Below are positions 13,354-22,031 of a DNA stretch of 29,187 nt, piece by piece (the first letter of the stretch is position 1; every line of letters starts with the position of its first letter). This DNA is from a virus. Below the pieces are notes generated by a model. That model was given only the letters and a program-made list of their open reading frames with translations. It did no database searches and was not told the DNA's origin. The stretch lies in the IMG/VR virus record IMGVR_UViG_3300025120_000354, positions 1 to 29,187 of that record. One strand, 5' to 3'. Position numbers and translations under genes: made by a program.

Positions 13354-13800
13354 ATGGCTTTTGACGGAAATTTTATGTGCAGCACTTTTAAAAAAGAACT
13401 TTTATACGGGTGCCACGACTTTAAAGGCGACACCGTAAAAGTAGCAATGTACACCAACAGTGCTACTTTCACCGCCGCTACCACAGCATACACCACAAGT
13501 AACGAAGTTACGGGAACGGCATACACTGCCGGAGGAAACACTTTAACAAAAGTAGACCCTACTCTTTCTGGGACAACCGCTTTAACGGATTTTGCAGACA
13601 GCACTTGGGGGTCTTCGACTATATCTAACGCTCGCGGAGCGTTGATATACAACAGCACCCCAAATACCACTTCTCTTAGCGTTACTAATCCTACGGTAGT
13701 GGTTTTAGATTTTGGCGCAGATAAATCTTCGTCTTCTGGTGACTTTGTAATTGTTTTTCCAACAGCAGATGCGAGCAACGCGATTATACGGATTGCTTAA
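13354..13800 (+). CDS. Beta-rich tail or surface protein
   Basis: The 148-residue protein starts MAFDGNFMCSTFKKELLYGC and contains HDFKGDTVKVAMYTNSATFT, then AYTTSNEVTGTAYTAGG and, near the end, VVVLDFGADKSSSSGDFVIV followed by FPTADASNAIIRIA. This is a widespread phage protein (F..FK..LL.G.H.F..D..K.ALY...A.......Y...NEV.G.GY.AGG...), usually close to fibre genes. It has no catalytic motif. It starts one base after the previous stop and ends one base before the next ATG. Likely a small tail or baseplate-type component. Confidence 0.72.
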   Translation: MAFDGNFMCSTFKKELLYGCHDFKGDTVKVAMYTNSATFTAATTAYTTSNEVTGTAYTAGGNTLTKVDPTLSGTTALTDFADSTWGSSTISNARGALIYNSTPNTTSLSVTNPTVVVLDFGADKSSSSGDFVIVFPTADASNAIIRIA

Positions 13801-14178
13801 ATGAGCGGTGTAAATGCTTATGTAGCAGGTTGGAACAGAGGGTCTTGGGCTTCCGGCCCTTGGAACCGAAGTGCAGTTCCTATAGCAACGGCTGTAGTAA
13901 ACGCCGCTGCTCCTGCCATAGTGCAAGGCGTAGGCGTAAATGTTTCAGTTACGGGTAGCGCGGCAACAGCTTCGGGTGGCGCAGTCACCATAACCAACAT
14001 AAACAATTTTTCTGTAACGGGTGTTTCTGCTACAGGCTTAACTAGCCCTGTTCTTGTTTGGGGATTAATTACACCAAGTCAAACTTCGTCTTTTAGTAAT
14101 ATAACACCAAGTCAAACCCCTTCTTATTCTAATATAACCCCGAGTCAAACCCCTAGTTGGGACGATATAGCTGCGTAA
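13801..14178 (+). CDS. Trp-rich tail protein with SQTP repeats
   Basis: This 125-residue protein begins MSGVNAYVAGWNRGSWASGP, continues with Val/Thr/Ala beta strands (NVSVTGSAATASGGAVTITN, then NFSVTGVSATGLTS) and ends with VLVWGLITPSQT and three near-copies of an 11-residue unit (ITPSQTPSYSN). Marine phages carry comparable proteins with V.VTGV.ATG strands and repeated (T/S)QTP.W endings. It probably attaches to the tail or fibre base, but that is inference. It directly abuts the preceding gene and lies 12 bases before the first fibre gene. Confidence 0.68.
   Translation: MSGVNAYVAGWNRGSWASGPWNRSAVPIATAVVNAAAPAIVQGVGVNVSVTGSAATASGGAVTITNINNFSVTGVSATGLTSPVLVWGLITPSQTSSFSNITPSQTPSYSNITPSQTPSWDDIAA
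14068..14166 (+). repeat. Three tandem 33-bp coding repeats
   Basis: Three in-frame copies (14068-14100, 14101-14133, 14134-14166) code for ITPSQT followed by SSFSN, PSYSN and PSWDD. Third-position differences between copies show that they are not a very recent expansion. Confidence 0.9.
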
Positions 14179-14190
14179 AGGTAGGAACAA

Positions 14191-15639
14191 ATGGCAAGTA
14201 CATATGTAAATAATTTAAGACTTAACGAAATGGCAACAGGCGATGCGTCTGGCACATGGGGCACAAACACCAACACCAATCTTGAGTTAATTGGAGAAGC
14301 CCTAGGTTACGGGACAGAAGCCATCACTACTAACGCGGACACCCATTCGACCGTAATTGCAGATGGCGGCACAGACCCCGGGAGATCGTTATATTTAAAA
14401 TACACGGGAACGTTAGATTCCACTTGCACTATTACAATAACCCCTAACACCTGTTCTAAAGTTTGGATTGTTGAAAACGCTACAAGTGGCAGTCAGTCTA
14501 TTATTTTTAAACAAGGCATTGGCGCTAGTGTCACTATACCTACTGGTTCGGTAGCGGTTTGTTATTCTGATGGCGCAGGATCGGGTGCGGCCATGTACAA
14601 CGCTTTTACAGATTTAAGTTTAGCAGGCACAACGGTTTACAGTGCTTTAAATGATGGAACTACGACTCTAACTAGCACAGCAGCAGAGCTTAATTACTTA
14701 GACATTACTACGTTAGGCACTTCTCAAGCCTCTAAAGCGGTAACGGTAGACTCAAGCGGTGATTTACTTGTCCCTGACAGTGATAAGTTTAAATTCGGAG
14801 ATGGTGGCGACCTTGAAATTTATCACGACGGTACTCATAGCTATATTAGTGATGTTGGTACAGGAAACTTAAACCTTACTGGTGCTAGTGTCCATATTCT
14901 TGGCACTGGTGAAACAATGGCGACATTTGTTGATGACGGCGCAGTTACGCTTTATCACAACGGTTCAGCTAAGATAGCTACGGAATCAGGTGGTATCGCG
15001 GTAACAGGAGACATTGATGTATCAGGCGATGTAGACGTAGACGGTACACTTGAGACAGATGCTTTGTCTATTGCAAGCACCACCGTTACCTCAACGGCAG
15101 CAGAACTTAACATTCTTGATGGCGTTACCAGTACAGCCGCAGAGCTTAACATTCTTGATGGCGTTACCAGTACAGCAGCAGAGTTGAACATATTAGACGG
15201 CGTTACCTCAACGGCAGCAGAGCTTAATCTAGTTGACGGTATTACAGCAGGTACAGTTGCAGCGTCTAAAGCAGTTATTGTAGACAGCAATAAAGACATT
15301 ACAGGGTATAGAAACCTTACCTCAACAGGGACTATTACAGCGACTACCAACGTAACGGTTAGTTCTGATATACGACTTAAATCAAACATTGAAACGATTG
15401 ATAGCGCGTTAGATAAAGTAAAAGAAATGCGTGGCGTATACTTTGATAAGCATGGATCGGAAGATAAACGATCTGTCGGTGTTATTGCACAAGAGATGCA
15501 AGAGATAATGCCTGAAGCAGTCGTTACAGATGATACAGAAGATAAGTATTTATCGGTGGCTTATGGTAATTTAGTAGGCGTATTGATTGAGGCTGTTAAA
15601 GAGTTATCGGATAAAGTAGACGAATTAAAGGATAAATAA
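14191..15639 (+). CDS. Tail fibre with S74 intramolecular chaperone domain
   Basis: This is a 482-residue fibre. Residues 1-140 form a virion-attachment module shared with the larger fibre at 16212 (ASGTWGTNTNTNLELI, TITITPN, CYSDGAGSGAAM). The shaft has YHDGTHSYIS and five TSTAAELN-type units. The C-terminal peptidase S74 domain begins near Ser392 (SSDIRLKSNI). Ser392 and Lys397 are spaced like the catalytic dyad of known S74 domains, and GVIAQEMQEIMPEAV is typical of the family. Such domains help the trimer fold and then cut themselves off. A coiled end (KELSDKVDELKDK) closes the protein. Its stop overlaps the next ATG by one base. Confidence 0.88.
   Translation: MASTYVNNLRLNEMATGDASGTWGTNTNTNLELIGEALGYGTEAITTNADTHSTVIADGGTDPGRSLYLKYTGTLDSTCTITITPNTCSKVWIVENATSGSQSIIFKQGIGASVTIPTGSVAVCYSDGAGSGAAMYNAFTDLSLAGTTVYSALNDGTTTLTSTAAELNYLDITTLGTSQASKAVTVDSSGDLLVPDSDKFKFGDGGDLEIYHDGTHSYISDVGTGNLNLTGASVHILGTGETMATFVDDGAVTLYHNGSAKIATESGGIAVTGDIDVSGDVDVDGTLETDALSIASTTVTSTAAELNILDGVTSTAAELNILDGVTSTAAELNILDGVTSTAAELNLVDGITAGTVAASKAVIVDSNKDITGYRNLTSTGTITATTNVTVSSDIRLKSNIETIDSALDKVKEMRGVYFDKHGSEDKRSVGVIAQEMQEIMPEAVVTDDTEDKYLSVAYGNLVGVLIEAVKELSDKVDELKDK
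15085..15240 (+). repeat. Four tandem 39-bp coding repeats in the fibre shaft
   Basis: Four units of 13 residues (VTSTAAELNILDG, the last with NLVDG and preceded by variants) lie head to tail. Copies one to three are close at the DNA level. A related single unit lies at about 14680-14702 of the same gene, and another at about 17248-17277 in the second fibre. Confidence 0.92.
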
Positions 15640-16202
15640 TGGCGGTCACAAGTTCAGCCCCTATTAGCATAACAGACCTTGTTACTGAGTTTGGTGGTGA
15701 TGCCCCTCATTCTTTAACCGAATACTATCGTGGTGGTAGTCTTGTTCCTAATGTTACGGCTAACAACAGTGTTCCTACTAGCGGTGCTATATCTTTAACA
15801 GACTTTTTTGGAGCTACAAACACACAAACCACGGGAAATTACACCATAGGAATAGCCAGTAGTTTTATAGGGCTTGGAATATCTGTTTTTGGATTTAATG
15901 CAAACGGACAAGCAGGAAGTTTTGGAACAATAAGTACAAACACTATCGACTTTTCTGGGTTTGATGTAACTATAGGTGGTGTTTATGCGTCTTCTTCTAA
16001 TTTATTTTTTTATGTAACTTCTCAAGTTTCAAACAGTGGTTGGGTTTCTATGGCAGTAGGGGGAACTACTTATAATCGAACAGACGCTAGTTTTACACAG
16101 TCGAACAGTTCAGCTTTTGGCGGTGATTATACACTTTGGACGTGGAGCGCAAGCAGCGCGATAGCCACGTCAGGAACAGTGACGGTGTCTTGGACAGGAT
16201 AG
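15639..16202 (+). CDS. Adhesin-like tail protein with SGAISLTDF motif
   Basis: The 187-residue protein begins MAVTSSAPISITDLVTEFGG. Residues 14-55 include HSLTEYYRGGSLVPN and SVPTSGAISLTDFFGA. This start (ISI.D...EFGG....SL..YYRGG..VP......VPTSG.ISL.DF.G) is characteristic of many phage tail proteins encoded between fibre genes. The rest is a Ser/Thr/Gly-rich beta domain with aromatic residues, a plausible receptor-contact part. It has no S74 domain, so it probably works with the neighbouring fibres. The start overlaps the first fibre stop by one base. Confidence 0.75.
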   Translation: MAVTSSAPISITDLVTEFGGDAPHSLTEYYRGGSLVPNVTANNSVPTSGAISLTDFFGATNTQTTGNYTIGIASSFIGLGISVFGFNANGQAGSFGTISTNTIDFSGFDVTIGGVYASSSNLFFYVTSQVSNSGWVSMAVGGTTYNRTDASFTQSNSSAFGGDYTLWTWSASSAIATSGTVTVSWTG

Positions 16203-16211
16203 GATAGATAA

Positions 16212-19200
16212 ATGGCAAGTTCGTATACAGGAAATTCAGGAATTCAGAAACCCGGAGATGGTGACCAATCAGGAAGTTGGGGTGACACGATTAACACCAA
16301 CATGGATATTATTGATCGGTCGATCAACGGTGTCTTAGCTCTTACTCTTACTGGAACCACTACCACAGTAGCCACAACCGATGGAACTTTGACCGACGGC
16401 ATGTACAAAGTGCTTGTTTTGGGTGGCTCTCCTAGTGGCACAAATACAATTACTATTACCCCAAACGATGCAGACAAACTGTACTTTGTCGTTAATAGCA
16501 GCGGTCAAACAGCTACTTTTACTCAAGGCAGTGGCGCTAATGTTAGTGTTTTAAACGGCGATACGGCGGTTATTTATTGTGACGGTGCAGGGTCGGGCGC
16601 GGCTGTTGCTGACTTTACCAAAGATTTAGGTATGTCTTCTGTCAACATAGATGGCGGTACGATTGACGGTACGGTTATTGGTGGGGCTAGTGCGGCAGCA
16701 GGGACTTTTACTACGGTAACAGCTAGTGGAGAAATAGATGGCGGTTCGTTAGATATCAGTGGCAACGCTGATATTGATGGTACTTTAGAAGCTGACGCTA
16801 TGACTTTAAACGGCACAGCAATCACTACTACAGCCACTTTGTCTACAGGAATTAGCAACACCAACGTACCTGTATTTACAACTGGCGTTGCTGATGACGA
16901 TTTTTTACGAGTTGCTGGTACTTCTATAGAAGGTAGGTCAGCTAGTGAAGTGCTATCTGATATAGGCGCGTCTGCCACTGCGGGTTCTAGCTCAATCGTG
17001 ACCACTGGGGCTTTGGACGCGGGAAGTATAACTAGCGGTTTCGGAACAATAAATAATGGTGCTTCAGCGATTACTACCACAGGGCTTATTAGTGGCGGTT
17101 CGCTTGATATTGATGATGTTGTCATTAACGGGTCAACAATTGGACACACGGACGATACTGATTTAATTACGGTTGCTGACGGAATTGCAACTGTTGCTGG
17201 TGAAGTCTCAATGACTACGCTAGATATTGGTGGAACGAATGTTACTTCTACAGCAACAGAGCTTAACAAGCTCGATGGGGCAACGGTTACAGCTACAGAA
17301 ATAAACTACCTAGACATCACTACGTTAGGCACTTCGGAAGCATCAAAGGCCGTGACAGTAGACGCAAGTGGTGACTTACTTGTACCAGACAGCGATAAGT
17401 TTAAGTTTGGCGCAGGATCAGATATGCAGGTGTACCACGACGGTACTAACTCATATATCACTAACGCTACGGGTGAGTTAAAACTTGCAACAGAATCTTC
17501 TGGTATAGCTATTGCAATAGGTCATTCTACGTCTGAAGTTACGTTTGGTGATAATGTAACCGTCACAGGTAATTTTGACGTTAATGGCACGACCACCACC
17601 ATAGACACGACTAACCTTACGGTTACTGACCCACTGGTTAAATTTGGTCAAGGGTACACAGGCACAGCCTACGATGAAGGGTTTATTGTCACCAGAGGCA
17701 ACGGCTCTGCTAGTAACACTGCTAACAAAGGACTTATTTGGGACGAATCTGCTGACGAATTTGCAGCAATAGCTTGTAATACAGAAGACGGCACGACTGC
17801 CGGAAATGTCACAATTAACAGCTATGCTGACTTACAAGTAGGCAAACTAACGGGAAGCAGTCTTGATATCAGTGCTGACGTGGACATTGATGGTACTACT
17901 AATCTTGATGTCGTTGATATAGATGGCGCAGTTGATATGGCGGGAACATTGGTGGTAACAGGCGTCACGACGCATGGTGGCAATGTAGTTTCAGACACCG
18001 ATTCCACCGATGATCTTGGTACAACAAGTGTTCGCTGGGCTAATTTGTTTGTCGATGGTATTACCGCAACCGATCAGATCACAGCCACTGGTTTCACAGG
18101 TACGCTAGATGGTATTTTGGGAAGTGGCTCAGCCGCAGCCGCAACTGTAACTACGCTCGATACGAGTGGAGTTGTAAACTTAAATCTAACCACCGACTCA
18201 TCAAGCTCAACGTCAGGCGCTCTTATCATCGACGGTGGTGTCGGTATCGCTAAAAAGCTATACGTTGGCACAGACTTTGATGTTTCTGGTAATGCTGTAA
18301 TTGATGGCACTGCACTTACAACAGGTGTTCATACATTTACTGCTACTCCAGTGTTCAGTGCTGATGTAACAATTGAGGATGACTTATTCTTGGATAGTGA
18401 TGGCGCAGTTATTCACTTAGGGGAAGATAATGAAATTACTCTAACGCACAGTGCGGATAGCGGTTTAATTCTAGGAAGAACGTCAACTGCTGATGATGCT
18501 TTTTCTATTTTTACTATTTCTACTGGAGATAACGATGTTGCTGCTGGGGATAAACTTGGTCAGATTAATTGGTCTGCACCAAACGAAGGTGCTGGTGGTG
18601 ATGCGGTAGCAGTTGCTGCTTCTATTTTTGTAGCATCAGACGGAAACTTTGCTGCTGATAATAACGCATCAACTATGTATTTTAGTACGTCTACATCTGG
18701 TGCGCCTACTGAAAAAATGAAAATAACATCTGCTGGCAACGTAGTATTTCCTACGGATGGAATGGCGTTAGAGTTTGGAGCGCACCCAGCAGACACTACG
18801 TTAACACATGTTGCTGATGAAGGTTTGCGTTTTGCTGATAGTGATCAACTTCAGTTTGGAACTGGTGGCGATTTAAAAATTTTCCACGACAGCGCAAATA
18901 CATATATTCGAAACAGCACAGGATCTTTAAACATAGAAGGAAAATCTGGAGAAAGTAGTATTATAGCTGCGCCAGATGGAGCAGTAACTCTTTACCATGA
19001 CAATGTTGCTAAACTAGCTACGCAATCAACAGGCGTTCATCTTACTGGAGGATTTATAGGTGGTTCTGGTGCGGTAGCGTCAACAGGATCATGGACAGGA
19101 AGCGGTGGTGTAATATTTCACACTACATCCCCCTCTCTTAATTTATCTTCTTATGGCGTAGCAGTTTCACATACTTATCGCGGAGTGTTTTTTACAAACT

Positions 19201-19625
19201 CACTTTGGAATGTTTATGACGAAAATAATACAGGTGTGCATTTAGTCGGTGGAGCAACTTCTTGGACAGCTAACTCAGACGAAAGAATTAAAAAGAATAT
19301 AACAGAACTAAATGGTTCAACTGCTTATAACCATGTAAAAGCTGCAAGAGCCGTAACTTTTAATTGGAAGCAAGAAGATCACGATACAAAAGTTGGAAAG
19401 AAAATTGGTTTTATCGCTCAAGATTGGGAAACTGCTTATCCTGAAGTTGTAGAGGAATCGTTAGCATCACCACAAATAGCAGAAGAAATAGACGGTATTG
19501 AGGCTGATACTAAGATTAAAGGGATGCAATATACAGAAACAATACCTGTGCTAATGGCTGCTTTAAAAGAAGCTATTGCAAAAATAGAAGTCTTAGAAAC
19601 TAAAGTAGCAGCATTGGAAGCATAA
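16212..19625 (+). CDS. Giant tail fibre with S74 intramolecular chaperone domain
   Basis: This is a 1137-residue fibre. The N-terminal module (about 1-140; QSGSWGDTINTNMDIID, TITITPNDADKLYFVV, IYCDGAGSGAAV) is paralogous to that of the fibre at 14191. The long beta-rich shaft has repeated DISGNADIDGTLEADA-type units, YHDGTNSYIT and FHDSANTYIR motifs, and a block LGQINWSAPNEGAGGDAVAV known from other marine-phage fibres. A short distal domain (about 975-1015, containing YRGVFFTNSLWNVYDENN) precedes the S74 domain. Ser1022 and Lys1027 (SDERIKKNITEL) form the expected self-cleavage dyad, followed by KIGFIAQDWETAYPEVVEE. By eye, the last kilobase is more A/T-rich than the front, which fits exchange of the receptor end. 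Confidence 0.88.
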   Translation: MASSYTGNSGIQKPGDGDQSGSWGDTINTNMDIIDRSINGVLALTLTGTTTTVATTDGTLTDGMYKVLVLGGSPSGTNTITITPNDADKLYFVVNSSGQTATFTQGSGANVSVLNGDTAVIYCDGAGSGAAVADFTKDLGMSSVNIDGGTIDGTVIGGASAAAGTFTTVTASGEIDGGSLDISGNADIDGTLEADAMTLNGTAITTTATLSTGISNTNVPVFTTGVADDDFLRVAGTSIEGRSASEVLSDIGASATAGSSSIVTTGALDAGSITSGFGTINNGASAITTTGLISGGSLDIDDVVINGSTIGHTDDTDLITVADGIATVAGEVSMTTLDIGGTNVTSTATELNKLDGATVTATEINYLDITTLGTSEASKAVTVDASGDLLVPDSDKFKFGAGSDMQVYHDGTNSYITNATGELKLATESSGIAIAIGHSTSEVTFGDNVTVTGNFDVNGTTTTIDTTNLTVTDPLVKFGQGYTGTAYDEGFIVTRGNGSASNTANKGLIWDESADEFAAIACNTEDGTTAGNVTINSYADLQVGKLTGSSLDISADVDIDGTTNLDVVDIDGAVDMAGTLVVTGVTTHGGNVVSDTDSTDDLGTTSVRWANLFVDGITATDQITATGFTGTLDGILGSGSAAAATVTTLDTSGVVNLNLTTDSSSSTSGALIIDGGVGIAKKLYVGTDFDVSGNAVIDGTALTTGVHTFTATPVFSADVTIEDDLFLDSDGAVIHLGEDNEITLTHSADSGLILGRTSTADDAFSIFTISTGDNDVAAGDKLGQINWSAPNEGAGGDAVAVAASIFVASDGNFAADNNASTMYFSTSTSGAPTEKMKITSAGNVVFPTDGMALEFGAHPADTTLTHVADEGLRFADSDQLQFGTGGDLKIFHDSANTYIRNSTGSLNIEGKSGESSIIAAPDGAVTLYHDNVAKLATQSTGVHLTGGFIGGSGAVASTGSWTGSGGVIFHTTSPSLNLSSYGVAVSHTYRGVFFTNSLWNVYDENNTGVHLVGGATSWTANSDERIKKNITELNGSTAYNHVKAARAVTFNWKQEDHDTKVGKKIGFIAQDWETAYPEVVEESLASPQIAEEIDGIEADTKIKGMQYTETIPVLMAALKEAIAKIEVLETKVAALEA

Positions 19626-19792
19626 TGAATGACGCAGTTAACAGCTTAAACACGCGAGTCACAATTGTAGAAGTCCAGATGGAAGAACGATGGAAAGAGG
19701 CTATACTGCGTATTAAACGTATAGAGTTTATTATGATTACAGGTGCTGGCGCAGTTATTGCGCTCTTAGCCGGAATTGCTTGGAAGATATAG
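19625..19792 (+). CDS. Small membrane protein, XhlA-like (55 aa)
   Basis: ATG at 19625 overlaps the fibre stop TAA by one base, and the frame ends in TAG (19790-19792), directly before the next ATG. Residues 1-35 are a short heptad-like helix (MNDAVNSLNTRVTIVEVQME, ERWKEAILRIKRI). A single membrane helix follows (about 36-53, FIMITGAGAVIALLAGIAW). A coiled segment plus C-terminal membrane helix in a protein this short resembles the XhlA family of phage lysis-associated membrane proteins. It is far from the endolysin cassette, so a second lysis component or an entry-related membrane factor are both possible. Confidence 0.68.
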   Translation: MNDAVNSLNTRVTIVEVQMEERWKEAILRIKRIEFIMITGAGAVIALLAGIAWKI

Positions 19793-21685
19793 ATGCCTTT
19801 AACTAAATTACAATTTCGTCCGGGAATTAATAGAGAAGTAACTTCCTACACTAACGAGGGCGGGTGGTACGATTGCGATAAAATACGTTTTAGGTTTGGT
19901 TTTCCTGAAAAAATAGGTGGTTGGCAGAAACAAAATGAGAATGTTTATGTCGGTTCGGCCAGATCCTTGCACACATTTACGTCTCTAGCAGGCAATATCT
20001 ACACCGGCGTAGGCACTCACTTGAAGTATTATGTGCTGTCGGGGGAGTCCTATTACGACATTACACCCCTTAGAAAAACGTCTACTACCGACGGTATTTT
20101 TGCCGCCACTAACGGCTCTTCTGTTGTAACCATAACCGACTCGGGCCACGGGGCGGTAAAAGATGATTTTGTAACTTTCGCGAGTGCCGCTTCATTAGGT
20201 GGAACCATTACTGCAACGGTTTTAAATCAAGAATACCAAGTAGAAACGGTAGTCAGTGCTAATGCCTACACTATAATTGCAAAAGATACTTCGGGTAACA
20301 CGGTTACCGCTAATGGCAGTGACACAGGTAATGGTGGAACAGGCACCACTTCTGCCTATCAAATAAACGTAGGTTTAGACACCGTAGTGTATAACGTGGG
20401 TTGGGGAACCGATACTTGGGGTAGAGATACTTGGGATTCTGACGGAACTTTAGGTGTTTTATCTACGCTGCGCCTATGGTCGCACGACAACTTTGGCGAA
20501 GACCTATTGTACAACGTCCGTAATGGCGGTATTTTTTACTGGGATACAAGCGTAAAATCAGCGAGTTTTGCAAGAGGAATACCCTTAACAGAAATAGCTA
20601 ACGCGGATGTAGGGACCCCCACCATAGCCAAACAAGTATTGGTTTCCGATAGATCGCGACACGTTATAGTGTTTGGTTGCGACCCTCAAGATGATGTAGG
20701 GGTACAAGACCCTTTATTAATACGTTTTAGCAGCCAAGAAAGTTTAACTACTTGGGATGCTTTGGCGACCAATAGCGCAGGGGACTTACGACTAAGCTCC
20801 GGCTCTGAAATAGTAACAGCAGTAGAAACCCGGCAACAGATCTTAGTGTTTACCGATGTTTCGCTTCACGCCATGCAATATCTTGGCCCGCCGTTTACTT
20901 TTGGTATTACGCAGATTTCTGAAAACATTACTATCATAGGCCCCAATGCAACTAAAGCCGTGGACGACCTTGTTTTCTGGATGGGCGTAGAAGATTTTTA
21001 TGCGTACGACGGAAGAGTGCAAAAACTGCCTTGCTCTGTTCGCTCTTATGTATTTAACGATTTTAATTTAGCGCAAAAAGAAAAGGTTTTTGCAGGCTTA
21101 AACTCTTCGTTTAACGAAGTGTGGTGGTTTTACCCGTCAGAAGAAAGCACTGAGTGCGACCGTTATGTCGTTTACAATTACCAAGAGCAAGCATGGTACT
21201 ACGGAGTATTGACACGCACAGCGTGGTTAGACCGTGGCGTATTGGACTACCCTTTAGCCGCAGGCGGTGACCACTATTTGTATTACCATGAGCTGGGCTT
21301 AGATGATGGCAGCACAGCGCCCGCAACCGCTATTTCTCCGTACATTGAGTCTAGCCAAGTAGATCTAGGCGATGGGCACAATTTTGCGTTTATAACAAGA
21401 TTGCTTCCTGATATAACCTTCGACGGATCGTCTAGCACCGCCCCTGCGGCCTTATTTACATTAAAAACTAGAAACTTCTCCGGTGGCAATTATCTGCAAA
21501 CAGACTCTAATACGGTAACGCAAACAGCTTCGGCCACGTCTACCGTAGTAGAACAGTTTACGGAACAAGCCTATGTTCGTTTACGGGGTCGGTCTTTTGC
21601 TTTAAAAATAGAAAGCAGCGGTGCTGATACGCAATGGCGGTTGGGTTCTCCTAGATTAGACGTTCGTCAAGACGGACGAAGATAG
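19793..21685 (+). CDS. Tail nozzle-like protein (P22 gp10 / T7 gp12 class in role)
   Basis: This 630-residue beta-rich protein begins MPLTKLQFRPGINREVTSYT, and NEGGWYDCDKIRFRFGFPEK and IGGWQKQ follow. Later blocks include LRLWSHDNFGEDLLYNVRNG with GIFYWDTS, RHVIVFGCDP, LLIRFSSQESLTTWD and EVWWFYPSEESTECDRYVVY. This order of aromatic beta blades is that of the large short-tail protein found in marine podoviruses, thought to form the nozzle below the adaptor and to hold packaged DNA in. The C-terminal RLRGRSFALKIESSG and WRLGSPRLDVRQDGRR are also typical. Its stop overlaps the GTG of the next gene. Confidence 0.8.
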   Translation: MPLTKLQFRPGINREVTSYTNEGGWYDCDKIRFRFGFPEKIGGWQKQNENVYVGSARSLHTFTSLAGNIYTGVGTHLKYYVLSGESYYDITPLRKTSTTDGIFAATNGSSVVTITDSGHGAVKDDFVTFASAASLGGTITATVLNQEYQVETVVSANAYTIIAKDTSGNTVTANGSDTGNGGTGTTSAYQINVGLDTVVYNVGWGTDTWGRDTWDSDGTLGVLSTLRLWSHDNFGEDLLYNVRNGGIFYWDTSVKSASFARGIPLTEIANADVGTPTIAKQVLVSDRSRHVIVFGCDPQDDVGVQDPLLIRFSSQESLTTWDALATNSAGDLRLSSGSEIVTAVETRQQILVFTDVSLHAMQYLGPPFTFGITQISENITIIGPNATKAVDDLVFWMGVEDFYAYDGRVQKLPCSVRSYVFNDFNLAQKEKVFAGLNSSFNEVWWFYPSEESTECDRYVVYNYQEQAWYYGVLTRTAWLDRGVLDYPLAAGGDHYLYYHELGLDDGSTAPATAISPYIESSQVDLGDGHNFAFITRLLPDITFDGSSSTAPAALFTLKTRNFSGGNYLQTDSNTVTQTASATSTVVEQFTEQAYVRLRGRSFALKIESSGADTQWRLGSPRLDVRQDGRR

Positions 21686-21981
21686 TGAGTAAGAATTTAA
21701 ACCTACCTTTTTTTCCTAATCCGCCTGCCGACTATCAGCCTAGTTACTTAGCGGAATTGGTCCGGTCCTTTTCTTCGTTGTTGACCCAGCTTCAAAACGC
21801 GGGAGACGAACGAAGTACCCGGCTAACACTCACTAATTTACCCAATAACGATGCCGGATTAGAAGTGGGTGCGCTGTTTGAAAGAAACGGTTTTGTTAAG
21901 ATAACGTTAGTTTATTCGCCTAATCCATACGGGGTTAGCGGCTCGGGGGGTGTAGGCAGTGTTACTGTTACTACCGCTTAG
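21685..21981 (+). CDS. Small conserved tail-region protein, GTG start (98 aa)
   Basis: The GTG at 21685 overlaps the previous TAG. The product starts MSKNLNLPFFPNPPADYQPS and contains YLAELVRSFSSLLTQLQNAG, then TRLTLTNLPNNDAGLEVGAL with FERNGFVKIT. I recognise the pattern LPLFP.PP..Y...Y..ELVR.F...L.QL..PG......L..T.LP.. D.GLEVG.LF...G..K from marine phages, always next to the nozzle-like gene. The C-terminus GGVGSVTVTTA mirrors that of the protein at 12111-12416. Probably a virion protein with an N-terminal helix pair and a small beta domain. Confidence 0.72.
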   Translation: MSKNLNLPFFPNPPADYQPSYLAELVRSFSSLLTQLQNAGDERSTRLTLTNLPNNDAGLEVGALFERNGFVKITLVYSPNPYGVSGSGGVGSVTVTTA

Positions 21982-21991
21982 GGTTAATGTT

Positions 21992-22000
21992 TGTTATAGT
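21992..22000 (+). promoter_or_regulatory. Extended -10-like element before the ejection gene block
   Basis: TGTTATAGT (TG-N-TATAGT) lies in the 50-base gap before the gene at 22032. It matches an extended -10 promoter core with one mismatch, but no -35 box stands at the usual distance. GAGGTG just before the ATG may be the ribosome binding site. Promoter activity is a guess. Confidence 0.25.
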
Positions 22001-22031
22001 GTTTTTTACCTGTAAATAGAGGTGTATTTTA

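Noticed and set aside
13350-13778. 142-codon open frame on the - strand
   Set aside because: Fully opposite a recognised tail protein gene; no ribosome binding site or family resemblance.
14955-15389. 144-codon open frame on the - strand
   Set aside because: Arises from the antisense of the 39-bp fibre repeats (repeating VTPSRMLSSAAV), not a plausible protein.
16574-17269. 231-codon open frame on the - strand within the giant fibre
   Set aside because: Low-complexity Ser/Val/Pro product that mirrors the Thr/Gly/Asp repeats of the fibre; a shadow of repetitive coding sequence.
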